Shown here one piece after another: positions 24,981-34,267 of a stretch of 64,000 bases of DNA. The stretch is taken from contig NZ_JMEX01000008.1 of NCBI RefSeq assembly GCF_000760735.1, positions 652,018 to 716,017 on the forward strand, given 5' to 3'. Each line of letters opens with the position of its first letter. The first letter of the stretch is position 1. The position numbers and the translations under genes are program-made. Under the pieces are notes generated by a model, which did not search any database, was not told the origin of the DNA, and saw nothing but the letters and a program-made list of their open reading frames with translations. The stretch comes from Rhodococcoides fascians A44A. GTDB taxonomy: Bacteria; Actinomycetota; Actinomycetes; Mycobacteriales; Mycobacteriaceae.

Positions 24981-27527
24981 CTAACCCAGGACCAGTGCGT
25001 CGCCGTCTGCCGATACGTTCACCGGCACGACGTCGCCGTCGCGGACATCTCCTGCGAGCAGCAGCTTGGCCAACTGATCACCGATGGCCTGCTGGATCAG
25101 CCTGCGCAGCGGACGAGCGCCGTACAACGGGTCGTAGCCCCGAGCTGCCAGCCACAGCTTCGCCGGCGAGGTCACATCGAGCGTGAGCCTGCGAGCTGCG
25201 AGCCTGCGGGCCAGGAAGCCGAGCTGGATGTCGACGATCGATTCCAGCTGATCCTCGGAGAGCGAGTCGAACACCACCACGTCGTCGAGGCGGTTGACGA
25301 ACTCGGGTTTGAACGCGCGCCTGACTGCGTCCATGACCTGGTCCTTCGATCCCCCGGCACCGAGGTTCGACGTCAGGATCAAAATCGTGTTCCTGAAGTC
25401 GACCGTGCGCCCTTGCCCGTCGGTGAGCCTGCCTTCGTCGAGCACGGCCAACAGGATGTCGAAGACATCGGGGTGAGCCTTCTCGACTTCGTCGAACAGA
25501 ATCACGCTGTACGGACGCCTGCGGACGGCTTCGGTGAGTTGACCGCCTGCCTCGTAGCCGACGTAGCCGGGAGGCGCGCCGACGAGTCGAGCTACGGCGT
25601 GCTTCTCGCTGTACTCGCTCATGTCGATGCGGACCATGGCGCGCTCGTCGTCGAACAGGAAGTCCGCCAACGCCTTGGCGAGTTCGGTCTTGCCGACACC
25701 GGTCGGACCGAGGAACAGGAACGAGCCCGTCGGACGGTTCGGATCGGCGACGCCGGCACGAGCACGACGGACGGCGTCGGACACCGCTTGCACGGCGTCC
25801 TTCTGCCCGACGACGCGCTTGCCCAACTCGTCTTCCATCCGCAGCAGCTTCGCGGTTTCACCCTCGAGCATGCGGCCTGCAGGAATGCCGGTCCAGGCTG
25901 CGACGACGTCGGCGACATCGTCTGGACCGACCTCTTCCTTGAGCATGACGTCGTCCTGCGCCGGAGTTGCCTGTGTCTTCTCGGCAAGCTCCTTCTCGAG
26001 CGTCGGGATGCGGCCGTACCGAAGTTCGGCTGCCTTGCCCAGATCTCCGTCGCGTTCGGCACGCTCGGATTCACCGCGCAGGTTCTCGAGCTCTTCCTTG
26101 AGGACGCGAACCGAATCGATGGCGTTCTTCTCGTTCTGCCAGCGGGTGCTCAACTGGTTGAGCTTTTCCTGGCCGTCGGCCAGTTCCGCGCGCAGCTTCT
26201 CGAGACGAGCCTTCGACGCATCGTCGGTCTCCTTCTCGAGCGCCATCTCCTCGATCTCGAGTCGCCGGACGGCTCGTTCGACCTCGTCGATTTCGACGGG
26301 ACGCGAGTCGATCTCCATGCGGAGACGCGACGCGGCCTCGTCGACCAGGTCGATTGCCTTGTCCGGCAGGAACCTCGACGTGATGTAGCGGTCGGACAGA
26401 GTGGCGGCGGAGACGAGCGCGGAGTCCGTGATGCGCACACCGTGGTGCACCTCGTAGCGCTCCTTGAGTCCACGCAGGATGCCGACGGTGTCCTCGACGG
26501 AGGGTTCGCCGACGTAGACCTGCTGGAATCGACGCTCGAGCGCTGCGTCCTTCTCGATGTACTTGCGGTACTCCTCCAACGTGGTCGCACCGACGAGCCG
26601 CAGTTCACCGCGCGCGAGCATCGGTTTGATCATGTTGCCCGCGTCCATCGCGGACTCCCCGGTCGCGCCAGCTCCGACGATGGTGTGGAGCTCGTCGATG
26701 AACGTGATGACCTGGCCGGCCGAGTTCTTGATGTCGTCGAGCACGGCCTTGAGCCGCTCCTCGAATTCACCGCGATACTTCGCACCGGCGACCATCGAGC
26801 CGAGGTCGAGCGAGACGACGGTCTTGCCGCGCAAGCTTTCCGGCACGTCGCCGGCGATGATGCGCTGCGCGAGACCTTCGACGATGGCGGTCTTGCCGAC
26901 GCCGGGCTCACCGATGAGAACCGGGTTGTTCTTGGTGCGGCGGGACAGTACCTGTACGACGCGACGAATTTCGGTGTCGCGGCCGATGACCGGATCGAGC
27001 TGACCTTCGCGGGCCCGGGCGGTCAGGTCGGTGCTGTACTTCTCGAGCGCCTGGTAGGTGCTCTCGGGATCGGCGCTGGTGACGCGCGCGCTGCCGCGGA
27101 CCGTCTGGAAGGCGTCGCGCAGGTCGTTCGGTCCGGCGCCGTGGCCGGTCAGGAGCTTGGCGACGTCGCTGCCACCCGTCGCGAGTCCGACCATGAGGTG
27201 CTCGGTGGAGACGTACTCGTCGTCGAGTTCGGTAGCGAGGTTCTGGGCAGCCGTGATGGCCGCCAGCGCTTCGCGACCGAGTTGCGGAGTCGTTGTCGAT
27301 CCGGTTGCCGACGGGAGTCGATCGACCAGGGTGCGAGCTTCACCGCGCACCGTCGCAGGATCGACGCCGACAGCCTTCAACAGGGGGGAGGCGATGCCGT
27401 CGGTCTGATCGAGCAACGCCACCAACAAATGGGCCGGACGGATGTCCGGGTTTCCGGCCGCGGATGCGGCCTGCAGAGCGGCGCTGAGTGCGGCCTGCGT
27501 TTTCGTGGTGGGGGTGAAACTGTCCAC
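24981..27527 (-). CDS. clpB: ATP-dependent disaggregase ClpB
   Basis: This 848-residue Hsp100 chaperone works with DnaK to dissolve protein aggregates. Domains in order: N-terminal Clp_N (about 1-145), AAA1 with Walker A GEPGVGKT (about 206-213) and Walker B VISLD-type strand, a coiled-coil middle domain rich in Glu/Lys/Leu (about 400-520), AAA2 with GPTGVGKT (about 605) and [13 protein letters not shown], then the C-terminal D2-small domain. Length matches the family. The GTG start has GCAGGTGA upstream. A HAIR element upstream indicates HspR control. Confidence 0.97.
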   Translation of the reverse strand: MDSFTPTTKTQAALSAALQAASAAGNPDIRPAHLLVALLDQTDGIASPLLKAVGVDPATVRGEARTLVDRLPSATGSTTTPQLGREALAAITAAQNLATELDDEYVSTEHLMVGLATGGSDVAKLLTGHGAGPNDLRDAFQTVRGSARVTSADPESTYQALEKYSTDLTARAREGQLDPVIGRDTEIRRVVQVLSRRTKNNPVLIGEPGVGKTAIVEGLAQRIIAGDVPESLRGKTVVSLDLGSMVAGAKYRGEFEERLKAVLDDIKNSAGQVITFIDELHTIVGAGATGESAMDAGNMIKPMLARGELRLVGATTLEEYRKYIEKDAALERRFQQVYVGEPSVEDTVGILRGLKERYEVHHGVRITDSALVSAATLSDRYITSRFLPDKAIDLVDEAASRLRMEIDSRPVEIDEVERAVRRLEIEEMALEKETDDASKARLEKLRAELADGQEKLNQLSTRWQNEKNAIDSVRVLKEELENLRGESERAERDGDLGKAAELRYGRIPTLEKELAEKTQATPAQDDVMLKEEVGPDDVADVVAAWTGIPAGRMLEGETAKLLRMEDELGKRVVGQKDAVQAVSDAVRRARAGVADPNRPTGSFLFLGPTGVGKTELAKALADFLFDDERAMVRIDMSEYSEKHAVARLVGAPPGYVGYEAGGQLTEAVRRRPYSVILFDEVEKAHPDVFDILLAVLDEGRLTDGQGRTVDFRNTILILTSNLGAGGSKDQVMDAVRRAFKPEFVNRLDDVVVFDSLSEDQLESIVDIQLGFLARRLAARRLTLDVTSPAKLWLAARGYDPLYGARPLRRLIQQAIGDQLAKLLLAGDVRDGDVVPVNVSADGDALVLG

Positions 27528-27585
27528 CGGTCACCTGCTTTCTGCTGGGAGAAAATTTGATGTCGGTGGGTACAACGTACCAAGA

Positions 27586-27606
27586 CTTGAGTCTGTTCCG
27601 CTCAAG
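27586..27606. promoter_or_regulatory. HAIR element (HspR-binding inverted repeat) at the clpB promoter
   Basis: CTTGAGT-(7 nt)-GCTCAAG matches the HAIR consensus CTTGAGT-N7-ACTCAAG at 13 of 14 positions. It lies 59 nt upstream of clpB and 100 nt upstream of the divergent flavohemoglobin gene. In Streptomyces and Mycobacterium HspR binds such sites at clpB and dnaK. Confidence 0.88.
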
Positions 27607-27705
27607 TCTGATTTTCTCAGTTTTCTTCTGTGGCCAGTGGTGTGTAATCGGGATACCCTCGGGCGGTCTACTTTGGAACCGTCTAGCTGCGGCGGAGGTT
27701 GATCG

Positions 27706-28869
27706 ATGCTCGATGCACGGGCGATCTCCCTGGTTCGTGCCGGTTTCAAGTCCGTTCTGGCCGCTGAGAACGGTCCGGCGCTTCTCGCACGGTCCTTCTA
27801 CGCCCAGCTGTTCGTCGACCATCCGGAGTTCCGGGCGTTCTTCCCGGCGTCGATGGACCAGCAACGCGACCATTTCGTCCGTGCGCTGGCCTACATCTTC
27901 GACAATCTCGACAAGAACGAGCGCGTCGAGTCGTTCCTCCAGCAACTTGGCCGAGACCACCGCAAGCACGGCGTCGACGGCACCCACTTCCGAGCGGGTG
28001 CCTCGGCCCTGATCTCGGCGTTCCGCAACTTCGTCGGCAACGAGGTGTGGACGGACGAAGTCGAGGACGCCTGGCATCGGACGCTAGCGCTCGTCACCGA
28101 CAACATGGCCGTTGCGGCGGACTCGGACGAATTGCCCCCGTACTGGGGCGCCACGATCGTCGAGCATCAACGGGTGCTCGACGATCTGGCGATCATTCGC
28201 CTCCAACTGGACGAGGGCATTCACTACTACCCGGGTCAGTACGTGAGCGTGCAGATTCCGCAACGCCCCAAACTCTGGCGGTACCTGTCGCCGGCGATTC
28301 CGTGTAATCCGCAGGGCGAGATCGAGTTTCACGTTCGGCGGGTGTCCGGCGGCTGGGCGTCCCCCGCCATGGTGACCGAGTCGGTCGTCGGCGATCGATG
28401 GGCCGTCAGCCCTCCCTTGGGTGGATTGCAGATCGACCGAGGAATCGCCGAGGACGTGCTGATGATCGCAGGCGGCACCGGCCTGGCGCCGCTCCGTGCT
28501 CAGGTGATGGACATGGCTCGACGCAGCCACAACCCGCGAGTGCACCTGTTCGTCGGGGGCACGTATCCCCGGGATCTGTACGACGCCGAGACCCTGTGGC
28601 AGCTGTCGCTGTCCAACCCGTGGTTGACGGTGGTTCCGGTGACCGAGGAGGACGAGAATCCGTGGTGGCATTCCGGTCCGACGCCGGAACTGCCGTGGGG
28701 CATGCATCATCGGCTGCACGGGTCCATCGGGAAGGTCGTCACGCAGTTCGGCTCGTGGGCGGACAGGCAGATCCAGATTTGTGGTTCGCCGTCGATGGTG
28801 CGGACGACGCTCTACGCATTGCGGAAGGTCGGCACCCCGATGGAACACGTGCAGCACGATCCGCTGTGA
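27706..28869 (+). CDS. Flavohemoglobin-type globin/FAD/NAD reductase (Rv0385-like)
   Basis: This 387-residue protein has an N-terminal globin domain (about 1-135, with ARSFYAQLFVDHPEFRAFFP and proximal-His candidate in GRDHRKHGV, about residues 82-90). A ferredoxin-reductase-like FAD domain (YYPGQYVSVQIP, then LWRYLSPAIP) and an NAD domain (MIAGGTGLAPLRAQV, about 253) follow. Classical Hmp proteins have RQYS at the FAD site; the altered WRYLSP fits the type II flavohemoglobins described in mycobacteria, which differ in heme and FAD pockets. Role in NO or oxidative stress is inferred. It is divergent from clpB across the HAIR site. Confidence 0.87.
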   Translation: MLDARAISLVRAGFKSVLAAENGPALLARSFYAQLFVDHPEFRAFFPASMDQQRDHFVRALAYIFDNLDKNERVESFLQQLGRDHRKHGVDGTHFRAGASALISAFRNFVGNEVWTDEVEDAWHRTLALVTDNMAVAADSDELPPYWGATIVEHQRVLDDLAIIRLQLDEGIHYYPGQYVSVQIPQRPKLWRYLSPAIPCNPQGEIEFHVRRVSGGWASPAMVTESVVGDRWAVSPPLGGLQIDRGIAEDVLMIAGGTGLAPLRAQVMDMARRSHNPRVHLFVGGTYPRDLYDAETLWQLSLSNPWLTVVPVTEEDENPWWHSGPTPELPWGMHHRLHGSIGKVVTQFGSWADRQIQICGSPSMVRTTLYALRKVGTPMEHVQHDPL

Positions 28870-29117
28870 GCAGTTAACGCTCGGCAAACGGCCTGCGCTC
28901 GAACCCGTGCCTCGTCGATCGTTCGAATGACGTGGTCGATGGCGGGGCCGCGCCGGGCTCCGCATTTCTCCGGTCGTCCGATCCGAAAGCAACACGTTCT
29001 ACCGTTCGTCGCGCCGAAACAGCCAGTCGGCCTGGAATGTGGTTACCTACTCGTTATCGTTTCCGGGCCGCGTCGAAGACGGCCCGGTCATACCGAGAAG
29101 GGTGAGAGTAGATCCCG
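28870..29117 (+). other. 248-nt intergenic stretch before the EspR-like gene
   Basis: No gene is seen here. AGCAACACGTTCTA at 28988-29001 matches the KstR core pattern AACnnGTTnnA but misses the first T of the full consensus. A stem CCGGGCCG / CGGCCCGG (29067-29091 area) with a GTCGAAGA-type loop lies about 30 nt before the EspR-like ATG and may affect its leader. Nothing else is evident. Confidence 0.3.
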
Positions 29118-29537
29118 ATGCCTGCAGACTTCGCGGCACGGTTGAACAGTCTGTTCAACACGGTGCATCCACCTGGCCGTAAGCCCCACACCAATGCAGA
29201 AGTCGCCGATGCGCTCGCCGAGCACGGCCACCAGATCTCCAAGCCGTACATCTCGCAGCTGCGTTCCGGTCAGCGGACGAATCCGTCGAACGACACCGTT
29301 GCTGCACTCGCCCGGTTCTTCAAGGTGAAGCCGGATTACTTCTTCAACGACATCTACGCGCGCAAGATCGATCACGACCTCGAGTTGGTGACTCAGCTCG
29401 AAGGCTATGGCCTCAAGCGTCTGTCGGCGCGTGCGTTCGATCTGTCCGAGGAGTCACAGAATCTACTGAGCTCGATGGCCGAAAAATTGCGTGCCAGTGA
29501 GGGGCTTCCGGAGATTCCTCCGGACAGCACGCGTTGA
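29118..29537 (+). CDS. EspR-like nucleoid-associated XRE regulator
   Basis: This 139-residue protein closely follows M. tuberculosis EspR (Rv3849, about 132 residues). It shares the opening FAARLNSLFNTVHPPGR with PHTNAEV, the recognition helix region ISKPYISQLRSGQRTNPS, the AALARFFKVKPDYFF stretch and a C-terminal dimerisation helix. EspR binds many sites and controls ESX-1 and cell-wall genes. The ATG at 29118 is used. The next gene, 55 nt on, encodes a MraY paralogue, which suggests a link to the envelope. The name espR is not applied because orthology was not tested. Confidence 0.85.
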   Translation: MPADFAARLNSLFNTVHPPGRKPHTNAEVADALAEHGHQISKPYISQLRSGQRTNPSNDTVAALARFFKVKPDYFFNDIYARKIDHDLELVTQLEGYGLKRLSARAFDLSEESQNLLSSMAEKLRASEGLPEIPPDSTR

Positions 29538-29592
29538 CTCGGCCGATAACCGGGCAGTAACTGCAGCCAGACGATCAGGGGGATGACACGCG

Positions 29593-30669
29593 GTGATCTT
29601 GATTCTCTTCGCGGGAGGAACAGCTCTCGCGGTGTCGATTCTGCTCACCCCGATGCTGATCCGGCAGTTCTCGAAGCAGGGCTTCGGCCAAGAGATTCGG
29701 CTGGAAGGACCGGCGAGCCATCAGTCGAAGCGCGGAACACCGACGATGGGCGGCGTCGCGATCCTCGTCGCGCTGTGGGTCGGATACGGCGGGGCGCACG
29801 TGGTCGGCATCGCATACGACGGCGGGGGCCCTTCGGCGTCGGCCTTGCTCGTCCTGGGTCTGACGACGGCCCTCGGCATCGTCGGTTTCGTCGACGACTA
29901 CACGAGCCTGCGAAACAAGAGGAACCTCGGACTCACCGCGCGCGCCAAGTACGTCGGCCAGATCGGCGCTGCGGTCGTGTTCGCGCTTCTCGTCCTTCGC
30001 TTTCCGGACAGCAACGCAGTGACGCCCGGCAGCCGAAACCTGTCCTATGTCCGCGACTTCGCCATCGTGTACATGCCGACCCTGTTGTTCGTCGGCTTCA
30101 TCTGTGTCCTGGTCGTGGCCTGGTCGAATGCGGTGAATCTGACCGACGGGCTCGACGGCCTTGCCGCGGGATCGATGGCGCTGGCCCTGGGGGCCTACAC
30201 CGTCGTCACGTTCTGGCAGTACCGGCAGTCCTGCAGCACCGACCCACGCGTCGGGTGTTACGACGTGCGGGATCCTCTCGATCTCGCGATCGTCTGTGCC
30301 GCCGCGGCCGGTGCGTGCATCGGCTTCCTGTGGTGGAACGCCGCGCCCGCGAAGATCTTCATGGGTGACACGGGATCGCTCGCTCTCGGCGGTCTGCTCG
30401 CGGGTCTGTCCGTGGTCACCAAGACCGAGCTGCTCGCCGTTGCGATCGGCGCGTTGTTCGTTGTCGAGGCTGCGTCCGTCGTCATCCAGGTCGCGATCTT
30501 CCGCACCAACGGTGTTCGGGTCTTCCGTATGGCACCGATCCATCATCACTTCGAGCTCGCGAGTTGGCCGGAGACCACCGTCATCATCCGGCTGTGGTTG
30601 ATGGCAGCCATCGCCTCGGCACTCGGTATGGGTCTGTTCTACAGCGAGTACCTCTCGGCGGTCGGCTGA
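29593..30669 (+). CDS. mraY: MraY-family phospho-N-acetylmuramoyl-pentapeptide transferase (stand-alone copy)
   Basis: This 358-residue polytopic enzyme would transfer phospho-MurNAc-pentapeptide to undecaprenyl phosphate (lipid I). MraY rather than WecA is shown by [27 protein letters not shown] (Mg-binding Asp pair), [32 protein letters not shown] and the C-terminal [14 protein letters not shown]. Usual MraY genes lie in the murE-murF-mraY-murD cluster; none of those genes is near. It is probably a paralogue next to the EspR-like gene. The GTG start follows AGGGGGATGACACGCG. It may be a second lipid I synthase; a displaced sole copy cannot be ruled out. Confidence 0.88.
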   Translation: MILILFAGGTALAVSILLTPMLIRQFSKQGFGQEIRLEGPASHQSKRGTPTMGGVAILVALWVGYGGAHVVGIAYDGGGPSASALLVLGLTTALGIVGFVDDYTSLRNKRNLGLTARAKYVGQIGAAVVFALLVLRFPDSNAVTPGSRNLSYVRDFAIVYMPTLLFVGFICVLVVAWSNAVNLTDGLDGLAAGSMALALGAYTVVTFWQYRQSCSTDPRVGCYDVRDPLDLAIVCAAAAGACIGFLWWNAAPAKIFMGDTGSLALGGLLAGLSVVTKTELLAVAIGALFVVEAASVVIQVAIFRTNGVRVFRMAPIHHHFELASWPETTVIIRLWLMAAIASALGMGLFYSEYLSAVG

Positions 30670-30675
30670 TATCGA

Positions 30676-30951
30676 TCAGCCGGCGGCTTTCGCTGCGATC
30701 CGCGCCTGAACTTCCGGGCGACGCAGCGGCGGAACCGTCGGTGGCGGCTGGCGACGCTCGGGAAGCGCGTCGAGCAGTCTGTGAGTGGTCGCGGTGACCT
30801 CGGCAACTGCGAGCTCGAATGCATCGCGGGTGGCGTCGGACGTTTTCTGAACGCCACTGACCTTACGGACGTACTGCCGGGCCGCAGCCTCGATCTCCTC
30901 GTCCGTCGCGTGCGGTTCCAGCCCGCGCAGGGTGGTGATGTTTCGGCACAT
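30676..30951 (-). CDS. DUF2277 family protein
   Basis: This 91-residue conserved protein opens MCRNITTLRGLEPHATDEEI, the usual DUF2277 start, and continues with EAAARQYVRKVSGVQKTSD. I chose the ATG at 30951 for that reason over a GTG at 30960. The C-terminus is Pro/Arg-rich. The function is unknown. It lies downstream of the TetR gene on the same strand, 30 nt away, and may share its transcript. Confidence 0.85.
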   Translation of the reverse strand: MCRNITTLRGLEPHATDEEIEAAARQYVRKVSGVQKTSDATRDAFELAVAEVTATTHRLLDALPERRQPPPTVPPLRRPEVQARIAAKAAG

Positions 30952-30981
30952 ACCAGCCACGATAGACTTTTCCGCCGGTCT

Positions 30982-31560
30982 TCACGTCCTGAGCAGCCCG
31001 TCGAGTGCACGCAGGCACAGCGCCTTGACCTCGTCCTCGCTGATGGATCGGCGATCGAGCCAGTCCATGCAGACCGCACGCACGAACGACACCCAACCAC
31101 GCAGTGCCGTCCGGGTGATCTCGTCCTCGCGAATCTCGGCGGGCAGCGCGGCCAGAATCCGCTGCTGCTGCACTTCCAGTTCGTCGGCGAGGATGGCCTG
31201 GATTTCCGCGTCGCCCAGCATGGCACCGCGGTTGATGGCCCGGACGCCGTGTTCGTGCTCGACGGTGTAGCGAATGTAGGCGTCGAGGCCGGCCGCGACC
31301 TGATCCGCCACCGGCAGTGACGTGTCCGGCGCGGTCGTGTCGAGGATGCGCGCGGACTCGACCTTCAAGATCTCCGCGAAGAAATCTCGCTTCGACGCGA
31401 AGTAGTGGTACATCAGGCCCCGGGACACTCCGGCGAGGTCGGCGACCTCCTCGATCCACACCTCGTCGTAGGGCCTGTCGGCGAACAGCTTCGACCCGAT
31501 GTCGAGTAGTTGCGCGCGCCGCAGGTCAGGGGAGAGTCGTTTTCGAACGCCGTTCATCAC
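30982..31560 (-). CDS. TetR-family transcriptional regulator, divergent from the P450
   Basis: This 192-residue protein has the N-terminal TetR helix-turn-helix (RRAQLLDIGSKLFADRPYDEVWI, then LAGVSRGLMYHYFASKRDFF) and a helical ligand domain ending VKALCLRALDGLLRT. It is divergent from the cytochrome P450 gene with two 15-bp direct repeats between, so it very likely represses that gene and itself. In Bacillus, CYP102 genes are controlled by fatty-acid-responsive TetR repressors; a similar ligand here is an inference. Confidence 0.88.
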   Translation of the reverse strand: MMNGVRKRLSPDLRRAQLLDIGSKLFADRPYDEVWIEEVADLAGVSRGLMYHYFASKRDFFAEILKVESARILDTTAPDTSLPVADQVAAGLDAYIRYTVEHEHGVRAINRGAMLGDAEIQAILADELEVQQQRILAALPAEIREDEITRTALRGWVSFVRAVCMDWLDRRSISEDEVKALCLRALDGLLRT

Positions 31561-31579
31561 CCAGGATGCTACTTGACAC

Positions 31580-31628
31580 GAGTTCAGTAGCGAGTACGTT
31601 CACTGTTGTATCCGAGTTCAGTAACGAG
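31580..31628. promoter_or_regulatory. Direct repeats GAGTTCAGTARCGAG between TetR and P450 genes
   Basis: Two 15-bp copies at 31580-31594 and 31614-31628 differ at one base and are 34 bp apart, about three helical turns, so they lie on the same DNA face. The first copy follows a TTGACA-like -35 box (31573-31578). They are good candidates for the TetR binding sites. Confidence 0.6.
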
Positions 31629-31642
31629 CGAAGAGGTCGCAC

Positions 31643-33037
31643 ATGGTCGTCGACGTCGGAGTACGCAGCGCAGCTCTCCCCCACCCGCCCCGACGCCTGC
31701 CCGTCCTGGGCGACGTCGTCGGCGCCCACGCGTCGAGGCCGGTCCAGGACTCGATGGCACTCGCCGCCCGGCTCGGCCCGATCTTCGAGCGGGTCGTCCT
31801 CGGTCGCCGCTACGTGCTCGTCTCCGGCGCCGACCTCGCGGGGGAACTGTGCGACGAGTCCAGATTCGTCAAGCACGTGTCCCCCGCGATCGAAGGTCTC
31901 AGATCAGTCGGCGGTGACGGACTGTTCACTGCCTATTCTCATGAACCGAACTGGCAGAAGGCACACGACCTCCTGCGCCCCGCGTTCGCTCAGAGCGCCA
32001 TGCGCGGATACCACGACATCATGCTCGCCGTTGCGTCCGAGCTTGCGGCACACTGGCGTTCGCAGACCTCCGTCGACGTCTCCTCGGACATGACGAAGCT
32101 GACGCTGGACACCATCGGACGCACCGGGTTCAGCTACGGTTTCGATTCCTTCAGCCGAAGCAAGCCCCACCCATTCGTCGACGCGATGGTCGGCGTGCTC
32201 TCGCACAATCAGCGTCGCGAGATCGTTCCCATCCCCTGGTTGGCGAACCTCGTCTTCAAGAAAGCCGACCGGCGCAACCTCGCGAATCAGCGTTACCTCG
32301 AACAGGTCCTCGACGACATCGTGCGCACCCGCCGCGACGAACGTTCCGACCCGGGCGCCCATGCAGATCTGCTCGAGATCATGCTGGACGCCGCGCGGGA
32401 TTCCGGGAACCCGAATGCGCTGAGCGAAGTGAACATTCGCCAGCAGATACTGACCTTTCTGATCGCAGGCCACGAGACCACCTCGGGGGCATTGTCGTTC
32501 GCCCTCTACTACCTCGCGAACAATCCGCACGTACTGGACGCCGCACGCGCGGAGGTCGACGAAGTCTGGGGCGGTGAAGCACCGTCGTTCGAGCAGGTAC
32601 CCAAGCTGCGCTACGTCCGGCGAGTACTGGACGAGACCCTGCGGCTGTGGCCGACAGCACCTGCCTTCGCGCGGGAAGCTCGGGAGGACACCGTCATCGG
32701 CGGTGTACACGAGATGAAGCAGGGCGATTGGGCGTTCGTGCTGATTCCCGGGTTGCATCGCGACCCGGTCTGGGGTGAGAACCCCGAAGTGTTCGATCCC
32801 GATCGCTTCGTCTCGGCCGAGGTGCGCTCACGCCCGGGCCACGTCTACAAGCCCTGGGGCACCGGCGAACGCGCCTGCATCGGAAGGCAGTTCGCGATCC
32901 ACGAGGCCGTCCTCGTACTCGGTACGTTGCTGCAGCACTTCGATTTCCAGGCAGATCCGACGTATCGCCTGAAGGTCGAGGAGCGGCTGACGCTGATGCC
33001 GAAGGATTTCCGGCTGACGGTGTCAATCCGGAAGTAG
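31643..33037 (+). CDS. Cytochrome P450, CYP102 (BM3)-like heme domain without reductase
   Basis: This 464-residue protein has the I-helix motif LIAGHETTSGALSFALYYL (about 270-290), ExxR in DETLRLWPTAPAF (about 330) and the heme loop PWGTGERACIGRQFA with Cys near residue 411. Wording across the C-terminal third is very close to the P450 BM3 heme domain, a fatty-acid hydroxylase. BM3 carries a fused CPR reductase; here the protein stops after the heme domain, so separate redox partners are required and none is adjacent. Subterminal fatty-acid hydroxylation is inferred. It overlaps the convergent dinB by 15 nt. Confidence 0.9.
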   Translation: MVVDVGVRSAALPHPPRRLPVLGDVVGAHASRPVQDSMALAARLGPIFERVVLGRRYVLVSGADLAGELCDESRFVKHVSPAIEGLRSVGGDGLFTAYSHEPNWQKAHDLLRPAFAQSAMRGYHDIMLAVASELAAHWRSQTSVDVSSDMTKLTLDTIGRTGFSYGFDSFSRSKPHPFVDAMVGVLSHNQRREIVPIPWLANLVFKKADRRNLANQRYLEQVLDDIVRTRRDERSDPGAHADLLEIMLDAARDSGNPNALSEVNIRQQILTFLIAGHETTSGALSFALYYLANNPHVLDAARAEVDEVWGGEAPSFEQVPKLRYVRRVLDETLRLWPTAPAFAREAREDTVIGGVHEMKQGDWAFVLIPGLHRDPVWGENPEVFDPDRFVSAEVRSRPGHVYKPWGTGERACIGRQFAIHEAVLVLGTLLQHFDFQADPTYRLKVEERLTLMPKDFRLTVSIRK

Positions 33038-34231
33038 CGGCACGGACAGTCCGGAGTCGCGGCCCAGCAACACCCCGCGGGTCAGTGCCTTCTTCCCGAA
33101 TTTGCTGTGCACACCGTCGAGAGCGATGTCCAACGCCGATGCGCTCGGTGCGCCCTGCACCCCGCTGCGCGGTGGCGCATCGAACTGCAGCTCGAGCTGC
33201 TCGGCGCCCGTGCGCTCGATGTTCGCGACGGTCACCCCGACCAGCGTGATGCCCTGATCGGCGATCAGAGGCGCAGCCTCACGCAGCAACGCGAGGGCGG
33301 CATCGAGAATGTCCCGAGTGTCCGCTGTTGCCCGGTTCAGTGTGTGCGAGCGCGTGATCTTGGTGAAGTCCGCGAACCGGAGCCGCAGAACGACCGTGCG
33401 GCCGGTCCGCTCGGCGGCACGCATCCGCTGCGTCACGCGGTCCACCAGAGCGATGAGCGAGGCCTCGACGTCCTTCGGTGACGTCGGACCACGCCCGAGT
33501 GCATGCTGGGCGCCGATCGAGCTGCGTCCACGGTAGGTCTGCACGCGTCGGGGATCGCGGTTGTTGGCCAACGAGTACAGGTGATGCCCCGCGCCCTTCC
33601 CCAGAATCGACACGATCGATGCCTCGGACTGCGCGGCGATGTCACCGACGGTCACGATGTCGAAGGCATGCAGCTTCTCCGCCGTCACCTTCCCCACGCC
33701 CCACAACCGCTCGATCTTCAGAGGGTGCAGGAACTCGAGCTCACGTCCCGGCTCGACGAGCAGGAGGCCGTCGGGCTTGCCGACTGCGCTGGCGACCTTC
33801 GCGAGGAACTTGGTGCTCGCGATGCCGACCGTGATGGGCAGCCCTACCTTCTCCTTGACCTCGCGTCTGAGCCGCTGCGCCACCTGCACCGGAGTGCCGC
33901 GGATCTTTCCCAGACCGGTGACGTCGAGAAACGCCTCGTCCACCGAGATCCCCTCGACGAGCGGGGTGGTGTCGCGGAAGATCTCGAAGACGGCCTTGCT
34001 CGCCTCGATGTAGGCGTCCATCCGGGGAGGAACGACGACGGCGTCGCGGCACAGTGCCCGGGCCTGCGACCCACTCATCGGGGTACGCACTCCGAAGGCC
34101 TTCGCCTCGTAGCTTGCCGCGAGCACGACACCGCCGCCCACGAGGACTGGTCGTCCTCTCAGGCGCGGGTCGTCCCTCTGCTCGACCGACGCGTAGAACG
34201 AGTCGAGATCGGCATGCATGATCACGAACAT
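33023..34231 (-). CDS. dinB: DNA polymerase IV (Y-family, DinB)
   Basis: This 402-residue translesion polymerase has the catalytic acidic residues in MHADLDSFYASVEQ and SVDEAFLDVTG, with YEAKAFGVRTPMSG, the thumb/HhH region LWGVGKVTAEKLHAF, and a little-finger domain. The C-terminal stretch (EQLELQFDAP) resembles a beta-clamp-binding motif QLxLF. Three starts compete: the ATG at 34231, GTG at 34225 and ATG at 34219. Since a LexA box covers 34225-34238, a start at 34219 or 34225 on a near-leaderless transcript is plausible. The box implies SOS induction. Confidence 0.92.
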   Translation of the reverse strand: MFVIMHADLDSFYASVEQRDDPRLRGRPVLVGGGVVLAASYEAKAFGVRTPMSGSQARALCRDAVVVPPRMDAYIEASKAVFEIFRDTTPLVEGISVDEAFLDVTGLGKIRGTPVQVAQRLRREVKEKVGLPITVGIASTKFLAKVASAVGKPDGLLLVEPGRELEFLHPLKIERLWGVGKVTAEKLHAFDIVTVGDIAAQSEASIVSILGKGAGHHLYSLANNRDPRRVQTYRGRSSIGAQHALGRGPTSPKDVEASLIALVDRVTQRMRAAERTGRTVVLRLRFADFTKITRSHTLNRATADTRDILDAALALLREAAPLIADQGITLVGVTVANIERTGAEQLELQFDAPPRSGVQGAPSASALDIALDGVHSKFGKKALTRGVLLGRDSGLSVPLLPD

Positions 34232-34238
34232 ATGTTCG
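34225..34238. promoter_or_regulatory. LexA (SOS) box at the dinB promoter
   Basis: CGAACATATGTTCG is a perfect palindrome and fits the actinobacterial LexA consensus CGAAC-N4-GTTYG at every fixed position. It overlaps the likely -10 region and start codon of dinB. It is the only such box I noticed in the window. Confidence 0.88.
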
Positions 34239-34267
34239 CACGCCGGTCCGACAAGTGCGGATTTTTC

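Noticed and set aside
25413-27560. 715-residue open frame opposite clpB
   Set aside because: It is antisense to a fully conserved clpB and shows no family motif; long antisense frames are expected at this GC content.
28988-29001. KstR binding site upstream of the EspR-like gene
   Set aside because: It matches the core AACnnGTTnnA but not the first T of the palindrome, and such an 11-base match can occur by chance; kept only as a side note.
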